Positions 1 through 6,741 of a DNA stretch of 64,000 nucleotides are shown piece by piece. Numbering within the stretch: position 1 is the first letter of the stretch; each line of letters begins with the position of its first letter. Origin of the DNA: Vibrio sp. SS-MA-C1-2 (GTDB lineage: Bacteria > Pseudomonadota > Gammaproteobacteria > Enterobacterales > Vibrionaceae); contig NZ_CP090982.1 of NCBI RefSeq assembly GCF_021513135.1, positions 1 to 64,000 of the forward strand. Reading direction: 5' to 3'. The position numbers were made by a program, and so were the translations under genes. The notes under the pieces were generated by a model. It ran no database searches. It worked only from the letters and a program-made list of their open reading frames with translations, and had not been told where the DNA came from.

Positions 1-251
1 GTGCGAGCACCAGATTGTACAGCCTCATGAATGAGTTGAATAATATATTGACGCTCTACCAGTGAAGTTAATCTTCCTCTTCCGCCTCGTAGAACGCATT
101 CAACTTTTTTCTAAGCACCAATAATGCTGCAGTTTCTGCAAGTGCTTTATCTTTACGGCGGAGCTCTTTCTTAAGCTTTTTATTCTCAAGCATGAGCTCT
201 TTATCCACTTTATTTTGTGGCTTCTTTTGTTGAGATGCATCATGAAAACCA
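1..251 (-). pseudogene. IS3-type transposase: end of OrfA and start of OrfB, cut by IS66 and by the window edge
   Basis: Read on the minus strand, bases 251 to 68 encode the C-terminal half of an IS3-type OrfA. It is lysine-rich, with a leucine-zipper-like stretch around LRRKDKALAETAALLVLRKK, and ends in an acidic tail and a stop at 68-70. OrfB opens in the -1 frame across the OrfA end (RLTSLVERQYIIQLIHEAV) and runs off the window at base 1, as in IS3-family elements that make a fused OrfAB by programmed frameshifting. The N-terminal half of this OrfA lies at 2702-3003, beyond the inserted IS66 element. Removing IS66 and one copy of the 8-bp duplication restores a continuous reading frame (WKANALSGFHDAS across the junction). 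The family assignment rests on motif and layout, and the exact IS name is not known. Confidence 0.8.
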
Positions 252-259
252 GATAAAGC
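252..259. repeat. IS66 target-site duplication, left copy
   Basis: The bases GATAAAGC stand directly before the left terminal repeat of the IS66 element. They are repeated exactly at 2702-2709, directly after the right terminal repeat. Eight-base duplications are the known signature of IS66-family insertion. Confidence 0.9.
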
Positions 260-345
260 GTAACCGCCAATTACTCGACATAATGGTTCAATAAAAGTTT
301 GCTTGAGATAATGACGTTAGTCATTATCAACCAAGGACTAGAATT

Positions 346-645
346 ATGATTATCACTGAAGAGCAATGGTATCAGCATATTGATGCTTGGGAGTTAACTC
401 ATTCTACACAAGCTGATTATTGCCGAAATAATCAATTACCACAACATCAGTTCAGTTACTGGAAAAATAAACGCCTAAAAAACAATAGTAAAACAGTCAC
501 ATCTAAATTTGCCATTGCTCATGTAGAAACGTCATCACAGATAACTCATTCTACTTTATCTATGACTTTACCTAACGGCATAATTATTGACGGTATAGAC
601 GCCAATAATGCCCACATAATCCCTCAACTTGTTGAGGGATTATGA
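346..645 (+). CDS. tnpA: IS66 accessory protein TnpA
   Basis: This 99-residue protein is the first IS66 gene. The N-terminal half has the usual pattern of this family: EEQWYQHIDAWELTHSTQ, then a cysteine in ADYCRNNQL, then FSYWKNKRLK. This resembles a small helix-turn-helix DNA-binding fold. The C-terminal half is a short beta-rich tail (MTLPNGIIIDG). TnpA is known to be needed with TnpB and TnpC for IS66 transposition, although its exact job is not settled. The gene overlaps tnpB by four bases (ATGA-type overlap), which suggests translational coupling. It appears intact. Confidence 0.85.
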   Translation: MIITEEQWYQHIDAWELTHSTQADYCRNNQLPQHQFSYWKNKRLKNNSKTVTSKFAIAHVETSSQITHSTLSMTLPNGIIIDGIDANNAHIIPQLVEGL

Positions 646-1013
646 TGACGTTCCCCACACTCAGACCTTCCATTAGGTTATCTACGGTTTATCTCTATCG
701 TGACCCCATCGATTTTCGAAAGTCACATAAAGGATTGAGCGCTCTGATTGAACTGGAACTTGGACACAATCCTTTTAGTGGGGAGTTATACGTTTTTACC
801 AATAAACAGCGTAATAAAATCAAGTGCCTGTTTTGGGAAAACAACGGTTTTGTCCTTTATTACAAGTCTCTTGCTGAAGAAAGATTTAAATGGCCAAAAC
901 GCACTGATGAGGTTGTGAACTTAACTGGTCAACAGATAAACTGGCTACTCGATGGATACGATATTTCATTAATGAAAGGCCATAAAAAATTGGAATATGA
1001 GTCACTATTTTAG
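642..1013 (+). CDS. tnpB: IS66 accessory protein TnpB
   Basis: This 123-residue protein shows the core signatures of the IS66 Orf2/TnpB family: the VYLYRDPIDFRKSHKGLSAL region near residues 16-35, then GELYVFTNKQRNKIKCLFWE, GFVLYYKSL and FKWP. The two possible starts are ATG at 642 and ATG at 645. The first overlaps the end of tnpA and fits coupled translation. The role in transposition is accessory and the biochemical activity is not known. A short gap of 66 bases separates it from tnpC. Confidence 0.88.
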   Translation: MMTFPTLRPSIRLSTVYLYRDPIDFRKSHKGLSALIELELGHNPFSGELYVFTNKQRNKIKCLFWENNGFVLYYKSLAEERFKWPKRTDEVVNLTGQQINWLLDGYDISLMKGHKKLEYESLF

Positions 1014-1079
1014 CGATTTATCAGGCTACTTCTGATATGATAAAGCCTTATCAAATAAGGCTTTAGAGACTATTTAACT

Positions 1080-2651
1080 GTGACTTCTTCTACTGATTAC
1101 ATTGCTGAAATTGCGCTTCTTCGCGCTCAATTAGCTGAGAAAGAAGCGCAACTCCAAATCCAGTCAGAACGTTTACAGTCTCAATCAGATCGCATTGAAG
1201 TATTAGAGGAAGTGGTTCGTCACCTTAAAATCAAACGTTGCATGCCAAGCAGTGAAAAAACCAATGTAGACCAGTTTTTACTCTTCGATGAGTCTGAACT
1301 CTGTACTGACCCAGACCTTGAGGCACATGAGAAAAGGAACGAAGATAAAAACAAAGACATCTCTTCTAATAAACCTCGTGGCCGTAAACCTATCTCTAAA
1401 GACTTACCACGTGAGAAAATCTTCCTATACCTTACTGATGAAGAAAAGCATGGAGCTAAAAGTACTTTTTTCGCAAAAGTAAAAGAAGAGCTTGATATCG
1501 TTCCAGCGAAAGTTCGTGTTCTTGAATACATGCAGGAAAAAGCTGTATTCGAGAAAGTAGATGGCCAACAAACTTTAATCACTGCTGAGTTACCTAAACA
1601 TCCACTTCCTGGCTCATTAGGAAGCACAGGACTTATCGCCCATGTGATTACATCTAAATACGTTGATGGCTTACCACTCTACCGCATTGAAAAGATGCTT
1701 CAACGTTATGGTGGTGAGTTATCACGAACCACATTGGCTAATTACGTCATTAAATCTGCGAAAGTGTTTCAACCACTGATAAACCTGCTTCGAGAGCATC
1801 AAAATAGCGGTGATATTATTGCGATGGATGAAACACGTGTTCAAGTGTTAAAAGAGCCAGAAAAAAGTGTCACATCAGATAAGTATATGTGGGTGTCACT
1901 TGGTGGGCCTCCGACACAACAAAGTGTTTTGTTCTATTATGACCCATCCCGTAGTGGTGATGTCCCATTAGAATTACTTTATGGCTTTAAAGGTTACCTG
2001 CAAACCGATGGTTATGCAGGATACAATGCTGCGTGTGAAAAATATGGGCTAACTCATGCCGGTTGCATGGACCACGCTCGCCGTAAATTCATTGATGCTC
2101 AGCAAGCTCAACCGAAGGGTAAAAAAGTTAAGGTGAGCAAGGCAGATATGGCGCTAAACTACATCAACAAGTTGTATCGTATTGAGCGTCAACTTACTGA
2201 CCTACGAGAACAGCAACCAAAGATGACAGCGGAGCAAGTCATTGCTTATCGTCAAGAGTACAGCGTTCCTCTATTTAACGAATTAAAAGTTTTTCTTGAG
2301 AAAAACTTAAATAAGGTACCAAAGGACAGTTTAACCTATACCGCACTTAGCTATACACTCAATCAATGGTCTAAGCTAATTGTTTACTGTAACCACAGCG
2401 ATCTGCGAATCAGTAACATCATGGCTGAAAATGCTATCCGTCCATTCGTGGTTGGTAGAAAAGCTTGGCTATTCGCTGATACTCCTCAAGGTGCGCATGC
2501 TAGTGCAGCATGCTACAGCTTGGTTGAAACTGCAAAGCTAAATGGCTTGGAGCCTTTTAGCTATCTACGCACTCTTCTTACCAAACTTCCTTACTCTGAG
2601 ACAGTAGAGCAAATCGAAGCTCTGTTACCTTGGAATGTAGAAATAATTTAA
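1080..2651 (+). CDS. tnpC: IS66 transposase TnpC (DDE type)
   Basis: This 523-residue protein is the catalytic transposase. It starts with GTG at 1080, since the frame has no better upstream ATG. The N-terminus is a coiled coil (heptad-rich AQLAEKEAQLQIQSERLQSQ region), followed by a basic linker with the PRGRKPISKDLPRE segment usual for IS66. The DDE catalytic core is visible: the first Asp in IIAMDETRVQVL, the second in YLQTDGYAGYN, and the Glu in IMAENAIRPFVVGRKAW near the C-terminus. The length is typical of the family and no lesion is seen. This is one of the few transposase genes in the window that is clearly whole. Confidence 0.93.
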   Translation: MTSSTDYIAEIALLRAQLAEKEAQLQIQSERLQSQSDRIEVLEEVVRHLKIKRCMPSSEKTNVDQFLLFDESELCTDPDLEAHEKRNEDKNKDISSNKPRGRKPISKDLPREKIFLYLTDEEKHGAKSTFFAKVKEELDIVPAKVRVLEYMQEKAVFEKVDGQQTLITAELPKHPLPGSLGSTGLIAHVITSKYVDGLPLYRIEKMLQRYGGELSRTTLANYVIKSAKVFQPLINLLREHQNSGDIIAMDETRVQVLKEPEKSVTSDKYMWVSLGGPPTQQSVLFYYDPSRSGDVPLELLYGFKGYLQTDGYAGYNAACEKYGLTHAGCMDHARRKFIDAQQAQPKGKKVKVSKADMALNYINKLYRIERQLTDLREQQPKMTAEQVIAYRQEYSVPLFNELKVFLEKNLNKVPKDSLTYTALSYTLNQWSKLIVYCNHSDLRISNIMAENAIRPFVVGRKAWLFADTPQGAHASAACYSLVETAKLNGLEPFSYLRTLLTKLPYSETVEQIEALLPWNVEII

Positions 2652-2701
2652 TTGCTAACCATCCATTAAGCGCTCATTACTGCTGAGTAAAGGGCGCTTA
2701 C

Positions 2702-2709
2702 GATAAAGC
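2702..2709. repeat. IS66 target-site duplication, right copy
   Basis: GATAAAGC follows the right end of IS66 exactly and matches 252-259 base for base. Confidence 0.9.
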
Positions 2710-3003
2710 ATTCGCTTTCCATTGAGCTATTTCCTCTGGAAATAGCCCTTTTTCTCGACAATATGCACTTAACTCTGCTTGTGATAAGCAAGCTGTTTCC
2801 ATGATGATATTTAGCTTTTGTTCTGGAGAAAATGATGCTGATTTTTTCATTATACCGTTCTTTTTTAGAGTGCTAGCTCGCCAAGTGTACAGCGTATTAT
2901 AAGGAATACCTGTTTCTTTTGCTAAGTCAGAAACAGATTGATTTAGAGGGGGAAGCATTTTACTAATGATTGAAGATTTTAAATCTTTGGGATATTGAGT
3001 CAT
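2702..3003 (-). pseudogene. IS3-type OrfA, N-terminal part, split by IS66
   Basis: This is the first 100 residues of the OrfA whose remainder lies at 68-251. The start is ATG at 3001-3003. The protein has a helix-turn-helix of the transposase type (KETGIPYNTLYTWRAST) and a second helical segment (LSQAELSAYCREKGL) that resembles IS3 OrfA proteins. The apparent stop is created inside the IS66 terminal repeat. Apart from the IS66 insertion I see no damage in OrfA, so the IS3-type element may have been whole at this end before IS66 entered. Confidence 0.8.
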
Positions 3004-3032
3004 TGTCGTATTTCCTATTTAAATTAGGTAGT

Positions 3033-3231
3033 GACAACAATCCTGACATCAAGGGTTCTCTCCTGCTCTGACAAAGATTGATGTCAGAGCCATAGGTATC
3101 TACACAAATTGAGCAAAAAACGAACTGGATAACGCTTTCGTTTGAAATTACACCTAAAACTCAACCAACTTTGTCACAATGGATCTATAGAGGTGAACTT
3201 CAACCTGGCCGTTGATGTCAGGATTGTTGTC
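3033..3231. repeat. 20-bp perfect inverted repeat spanning an IS-end junction
   Basis: GACAACAATCCTGACATCAA at 3033-3052 recurs as its exact reverse complement at 3212-3231. The left copy lies about 30 bp upstream of the IS3-type orfA start, where its terminal repeat is expected. The right copy abuts the point where the ISAs1 transposase reading is lost. The simplest reading is two ends of the same IS3-type element facing away from each other, with 159 bp of other DNA between them. A small non-autonomous element bounded by these repeats is also possible. Confidence 0.6.
3108..3212 (+). pseudogene. Possible N-terminal scrap of a MocR/GntR-type regulator
   Basis: Between the two 20-bp inverted repeats one plus-strand frame reads [20 protein letters not shown] and ends in RGELQPGR before a stop. 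The segment resembles the start of MocR-type regulators (GntR helix-turn-helix fused to an aminotransferase-like domain), where an xLYxQIYxQIRxxIxxGxLxPGxxLP pattern is usual. It is too short and too damaged for a firm call. If right, a chromosomal regulator was cut away here by insertions on both sides. Confidence 0.22.
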
Positions 3232-3795
3232 TCCACCTTGATCTACAAAGGCTTTAGCAATCTTGGTTTGACATGCCATAGCATCAATAGTTACTAGAGC
3301 TCCCTTGATATCGAGCATCTTTATCAGCTCAGGGATCGGTGTGATTCATTGCTTTTTTGTTCGGTATTTAGATGCCCTAGTACGAGCTTGTTTGACGACG
3401 CATAGGCGCTGCATATGAATGGTGCTCGTCCTGTCTTCATGATTATATGAGCCGTGAAGTGTTTTTCTGTCAATCGCAATTACTTGACCTTCGGTAAGAG
3501 TATGTATTGATGACATCCAGTTAACGAAGCACTCATGAAATTTCTCTGGCTCAACGGTAGAGATGATACGAACAATAGTATCATCCGCAGGAATACCATT
3601 CAAAAACAAGTCATTACGCTTAAACCAATCATGATGACCCAGAATGTATTCACGAATATCAAACCAGCCTTTCGCGCCTGCAATTACCGAACATAGTGAA
3701 CCAAAAAGGACTTCAAACAGGCAATAAGTGACCTTTGCACCTTGGCGATGGTTGATAATCGTTTGAAAATGTTCTTTGAAGTGGTCAATGTGCAT
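3232..3795 (-). pseudogene. ISAs1-family transposase, frameshifted and truncated
   Basis: The minus-strand frame starting at ATG 3793-3795 (MHIDHFKEHFQTIINHRQG) follows the ISAs1 family well: CSVIAGAKGWFDIREY, then NGIPADDTIVRIIS, then EGQVIAIDRKTLHGSYN, which holds the first catalytic Asp. After IHM the frame slips. The expected continuation is found in other frames (SAYASSNKLVLGHLNTEQKS, then [10 protein letters not shown] and [20 protein letters not shown], with the second Asp region). The reading stops at the inverted repeat at 3231, so the C-terminal third, including the last catalytic residue, is gone. At least two frameshifts plus a truncation make it inactive. Confidence 0.85.
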
Positions 3796-3875
3796 GATGC
3801 TCTCCCTTAAAAGGGAGTATATGATCACAGCTAAATGTAATCGTCAAATTAATCGTAATTTTGATTGAAAAATGT

Positions 3876-4832
3876 TCACGATCTCACCTTGACGCACCAA
3901 TAAGATTTAATCGAGTACGGATACAGTTTATAATCTAAACACTTTCTTGGCCGTTTATTTATTCGCTCTTGTACAAATTGAAGATATTCATCTTCAACTT
4001 GCTTTAGATTTGTTCCTTTAGGAACATATTGCCTTAGTAAGCCATTAAAATTTTCATTTAGCCCTCTTTCCCATGATGAATATGGGTGTGAAAAGTATGT
4101 TTTGGTCTCTAATTCTTTTGTGATTTCTAAATGCTCCGAGAACTCTAGCCCATTATCAAAAGTGATTGATTTAACATACTCTTTATAAGGCTTAAGGATA
4201 TCTATAATAGCAGTTTTCACTGCATCAGCGCCCTTATTTGGGACTTTTTTAATGAGATACAGTCGACTCTTTCTTTCAGCCAAAGTGACGATTGCTCCCG
4301 TTCCTTGTTTGCCCAATACTAAATCAGCCTCCCAATCGCCGAGACGGCTCTTGTCATTAATATAATTGGGGCGTTCATCAATAGATACGCAGTTGCGTAT
4401 CTTTCCTCTAACTGATTGTTTTCCTTTACGGTATTTTTTATGTCCTTGTCTTAAATGTTGATAAAGAGTTCCGCCCTGGATTTTATCTTTTAAAACATAA
4501 CGATAAATCCATTCATGGCTGACTTTTAGATCTAATGACTTTGCTACATGACTAATCTGCTCAGGACTCCAGTCCCATGATAGTGCCATATCAACAAACC
4601 AGATAGTTTCTTTAGGAATCTGATATTTATAGGCATTAACTCGTCGCTGACGAGTTAATGAGATAGCAACATCTGGGTTATATACTTGATTAACACTGTT
4701 CCTTTTAATCTCTCGATGAATCGTTGAACGATTCACTTCAAGCTTAATCGCAATTTTATTTTGGGAGTAACCCTCTGCAATGAGGAAAGAAATCTGGTAT
4801 CTTTGTTTCTGAGTCAACTGTTGATAACTCAT
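3876..4832 (-). CDS. IS30-family transposase (C-terminal end probably altered)
   Basis: The protein begins MSYQQLTQKQRYQISFLIAE at 4832. The open frame extends 21 codons further up, but those residues lie in the element end and have no family support. It has an N-terminal helix-turn-helix (GYSQNKIAIKLEVNRSTIHREIKRN) typical of IS30. The DDE core follows: Asp in RLGDWEADLVLGK, Asp in SITFDNGLEFSEH, Glu in WERGLNENFNGLLRQYVPKG. The last part reads RPRKCLDYK then departs from the family pattern, and no right terminal repeat matching the left end is found past the stop. The 3' end is therefore probably truncated. A second copy lies at 57138-57827. Confidence 0.85.
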   Translation of the reverse strand: MSYQQLTQKQRYQISFLIAEGYSQNKIAIKLEVNRSTIHREIKRNSVNQVYNPDVAISLTRQRRVNAYKYQIPKETIWFVDMALSWDWSPEQISHVAKSLDLKVSHEWIYRYVLKDKIQGGTLYQHLRQGHKKYRKGKQSVRGKIRNCVSIDERPNYINDKSRLGDWEADLVLGKQGTGAIVTLAERKSRLYLIKKVPNKGADAVKTAIIDILKPYKEYVKSITFDNGLEFSEHLEITKELETKTYFSHPYSSWERGLNENFNGLLRQYVPKGTNLKQVEDEYLQFVQERINKRPRKCLDYKLYPYSIKSYWCVKVRS

Positions 4833-4928
4833 AGTAGTACTTGTTTTGATTTTGGCGATGAGAAGCATACTACAATCAGCAGTTGACCTTCTCACCTTTA
4901 CTATGAGTGTTGCACTTATTATATGAAT
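3876..4928 (-). mobile_element. IS30-family element, 5' end intact, 3' end missing
   Basis: The boundary at 4928 is set by comparison with the second copy near 57.9 kb. Both share GAATTCAGG at the outer edge and diverge immediately after it. Read inward on the minus strand this end is CCTGAATTCATATAATAAGT. A matching inverted end is not seen between 3796 and 3900, where the sequence runs straight into ISAs1-type DNA, so the element has lost its 3' terminus. Confidence 0.7.
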
Positions 4929-5102
4929 TCAGGTTTAGTTTGGTACAGCAATGATAATCTATATTAAACATGATTTATTCTTACTATTAATTTACAATTG
5001 AATATTATCTTCTATTAATTAACGCTAACTTGCAAGTTTGCCACTCTCTCTCTTCATAACTCTAAATTTATAAGTATTTATAATGCTCACTTCTCAAACT
5101 TT

Positions 5103-5197
5103 TAAGTAGGCACAAAAATGTCCTCGGGAATTTTATCATGGAAGTGGCCATTGAATATCAATGGCTTGTATTAAGCTAACTTTCACACAGCCACTTA
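5103..5197. repeat. 95-bp dispersed repeat, copy R1
   Basis: This 95-bp unit begins TAAGTAGGCAC and ends GCCACTTA, so its tips are short inverted repeats. Internal landmarks are CGGGAATTTTATCATG, GAATATCAA and AGCTAACTTTCACAC. Copies of the same length occur at 11448-11542 and 15906-16000, and a diverged one near 13592-13675. R1 and the copy at 11448 bracket the RND efflux operon. It looks like a miniature element or a conserved intergenic repeat family. It holds no open frame. Confidence 0.7.
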
Positions 5198-5530
5198 GAC
5201 TTGTTTATTGTCGTTATTAAATTACTATTTTTAACGATCTTTAGATTTTTTCTGACTGGTATTATCGCTAGGCAATACACGGGATAATGATGCTGTAATA
5301 AAATCATTATTAGCAATAATCTGACCAATGAAATAAAACTATTCTGCACAATCTGTTATTTATGGAACAGCTTATTTTAGCTAAGACATTAATAAAGTAT
5401 GAGTTTATTTTTTCGCCACCATTATACCCAGCGAGAATAATACGACGCCCATTATTTCCAAATCAAATGACTGTTCCATGTATTGCAACAATCTGTTTTA
5501 TATAGGGTTAATTATCTACGTATTTAATCC
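5198..5530. other. Intergenic stretch, possible dead small gene on the minus strand
   Basis: No convincing gene is present. On the minus strand a 24-codon frame (5479 to 5405, MEQSFDLEIMGVVLFSLGIM) encodes one hydrophobic segment. Further along, in another frame, there is a segment ending NTSQKKSKDR with a stop. These could be pieces of one decayed membrane-protein gene, but the support is weak. Confidence 0.25.
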
Positions 5531-5533
5531 TTG

Positions 5534-5539
5534 TATAAT
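5534..5539 (+). promoter_or_regulatory. Likely -10 box of the RND efflux operon
   Basis: TATAAT lies about 100 bp upstream of the adaptor start codon and about 30 bp before a large hairpin. No strong -35 box is visible at the usual distance, so the promoter may need an activator. Assigned from sequence resemblance only. Confidence 0.4.
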
Positions 5540-5569
5540 CAACTTGTAATTTAATCTTAATGAGTATTT

Positions 5570-5618
5570 CACCTATGACATTCATGGCCTACCAGATTCT
5601 GGTAGTTTGTCATAGGTG
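5570..5618 (+). promoter_or_regulatory. Nested inverted repeat in the leader of the RND operon
   Basis: CACCTATGACA (5570-5580) pairs perfectly with TGTCATAGGTG (5608-5618). Inside it lies a second palindrome, CTACCAGATTCTGGTAG (5589-5605). The structure sits between the likely -10 box and the adaptor gene and ends 19 bp before the start codon. It could be an RNA hairpin acting as an attenuator, or a double operator for a dimeric regulator. Efflux operons are often repressor-controlled, but no repressor gene is adjacent here. Confidence 0.5.
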
Positions 5619-5637
5619 CTTTTTGGAGCAACCTATA

Positions 5638-6732
5638 ATGAAAATAAACAAATTAACGCTTCTAATTTCCACCGTCATATTCTTAGCGGGTTGTAATTCT
5701 TCCGAGCAGAATGTGTCAGTCCCTACAGTACCTCGCCCTGTCAAGGTTGAATTCCTTGACATTCAACATCAAACACACCAATCCAGATTACCAGGTGTGA
5801 TTAAAGCAACTAATCAAGCTGATGTTGCTTTTCGTGTCCCTGGAACGATTAATGCGCTTTATATAAAAGAGGGCAGTTTGGTAAAAGAAGGCGATAAACT
5901 TGCACAATTAGATTCCCATGATTATCAAGTCACCGTTGATGAGTTAAAAGCACGTTTAGCAGAAGCCAAAGCAACGGCGACTCTCGCTAAAATTGAGTTA
6001 GATCGTATCAAGATAGCATCAGAGGGTGATGCTGTTGCTCAAGTGAACTTAGATCGTGCTAAAACGGGATTAACTAGAGCCAATCTTGGTGTGGAAGTGG
6101 TTCAACAAAATCTGAAAAAAGCTCAAGATGCCTTACGCTATACTACGCTTTATGCGCCATTTTCTGGAAAAATTGCCAAAGTTTACCCTGAGAATTTTGA
6201 ACAAACCGCCCCAGGTGTTCCAGTTCTTACTTTATTAAATCCAGATGAACAGTATGTTGAAACCGATGTTCCTGAGTCATTAATCGATAACTTGGCTATA
6301 GGAGTGAAAGGGACTGTTTCTATAGATAATCAAACTATCTCGGTGCCTGTGACTATTACTGAAATTGGTCACGTTGTTTCACCTATAACACGTACTTATC
6401 CGGTCAAATTCACTTTTGATAAACCATTAAATAAAGATTTAATTGAGAAAGTTGCCAGTGTTTGGATTAAAAATAAAAGTAATTATGAAGCGGATTGGGT
6501 AGATGTTCCTCTATCAGCTCTTTATCAAGAGGTTGGTGAAAATCCTGCGATATGGTTTGTTATTGATGACCATGCCAAGCGTTTTCCTGTGATGGTGGGT
6601 AAATTAAAAGAGTCGACGATTGCGGTAAAAGGTGATTTTCCAGAAAATGGTGAGTTGATTACTGGCGGTGTTCATTTTTTAATTGATAATCAACGTGTCG
6701 GTCAACGTATTAATCGTGTTGTAAAGGGGTAA
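5638..6732 (+). CDS. RND efflux periplasmic adaptor (membrane fusion) lipoprotein
   Basis: I chose ATG 5638, since it gives a lipoprotein signal (MKINKLTLLISTVIFLAGC, cysteine at residue 19) and has GGAG upstream. The longer frame from 5560 would run through the hairpin. The 364-residue product shows the adaptor order. First is a lipoyl-like half (ADVAFRVPGTINALYIKEGS, LVKEGDKLAQLDSHDYQVTV), then a helical hairpin (residues about 95-160), then the second lipoyl half (LYAPFSGKIAKVYPENFEQ). Beta-barrel and membrane-proximal domains end the protein. It would link the inner-membrane pump at 6742 to the outer-membrane factor at 9839. Substrates cannot be told from sequence. Confidence 0.92.
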   Translation: MKINKLTLLISTVIFLAGCNSSEQNVSVPTVPRPVKVEFLDIQHQTHQSRLPGVIKATNQADVAFRVPGTINALYIKEGSLVKEGDKLAQLDSHDYQVTVDELKARLAEAKATATLAKIELDRIKIASEGDAVAQVNLDRAKTGLTRANLGVEVVQQNLKKAQDALRYTTLYAPFSGKIAKVYPENFEQTAPGVPVLTLLNPDEQYVETDVPESLIDNLAIGVKGTVSIDNQTISVPVTITEIGHVVSPITRTYPVKFTFDKPLNKDLIEKVASVWIKNKSNYEADWVDVPLSALYQEVGENPAIWFVIDDHAKRFPVMVGKLKESTIAVKGDFPENGELITGGVHFLIDNQRVGQRINRVVKG

Positions 6733-6741
6733 GGGGGGATT

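Larger units (their letters stand above)
260..2701 (+). mobile_element. Complete IS66-family insertion sequence
   Basis: The element is 2,442 bp long. Its left end begins GTAACCGCCAATTACTC and the reverse complement of its right end begins GTAAGCGCCCTTTACTC, so the termini are imperfect inverted repeats of the GTAA-CGCC type usual in this family. It carries the standard three genes tnpA, tnpB and tnpC in one direction, all open. It is flanked by exact 8-bp duplications (GATAAAGC) and interrupts an IS3-type orfA on the other strand. Open genes and perfect duplications suggest a fairly recent insertion, and the element may still be able to move. Confidence 0.92.

Noticed and set aside
1220-1627. 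135-codon minus-strand frame inside tnpC
   Set aside because: It is antisense to a well-supported transposase gene and has no family signal.
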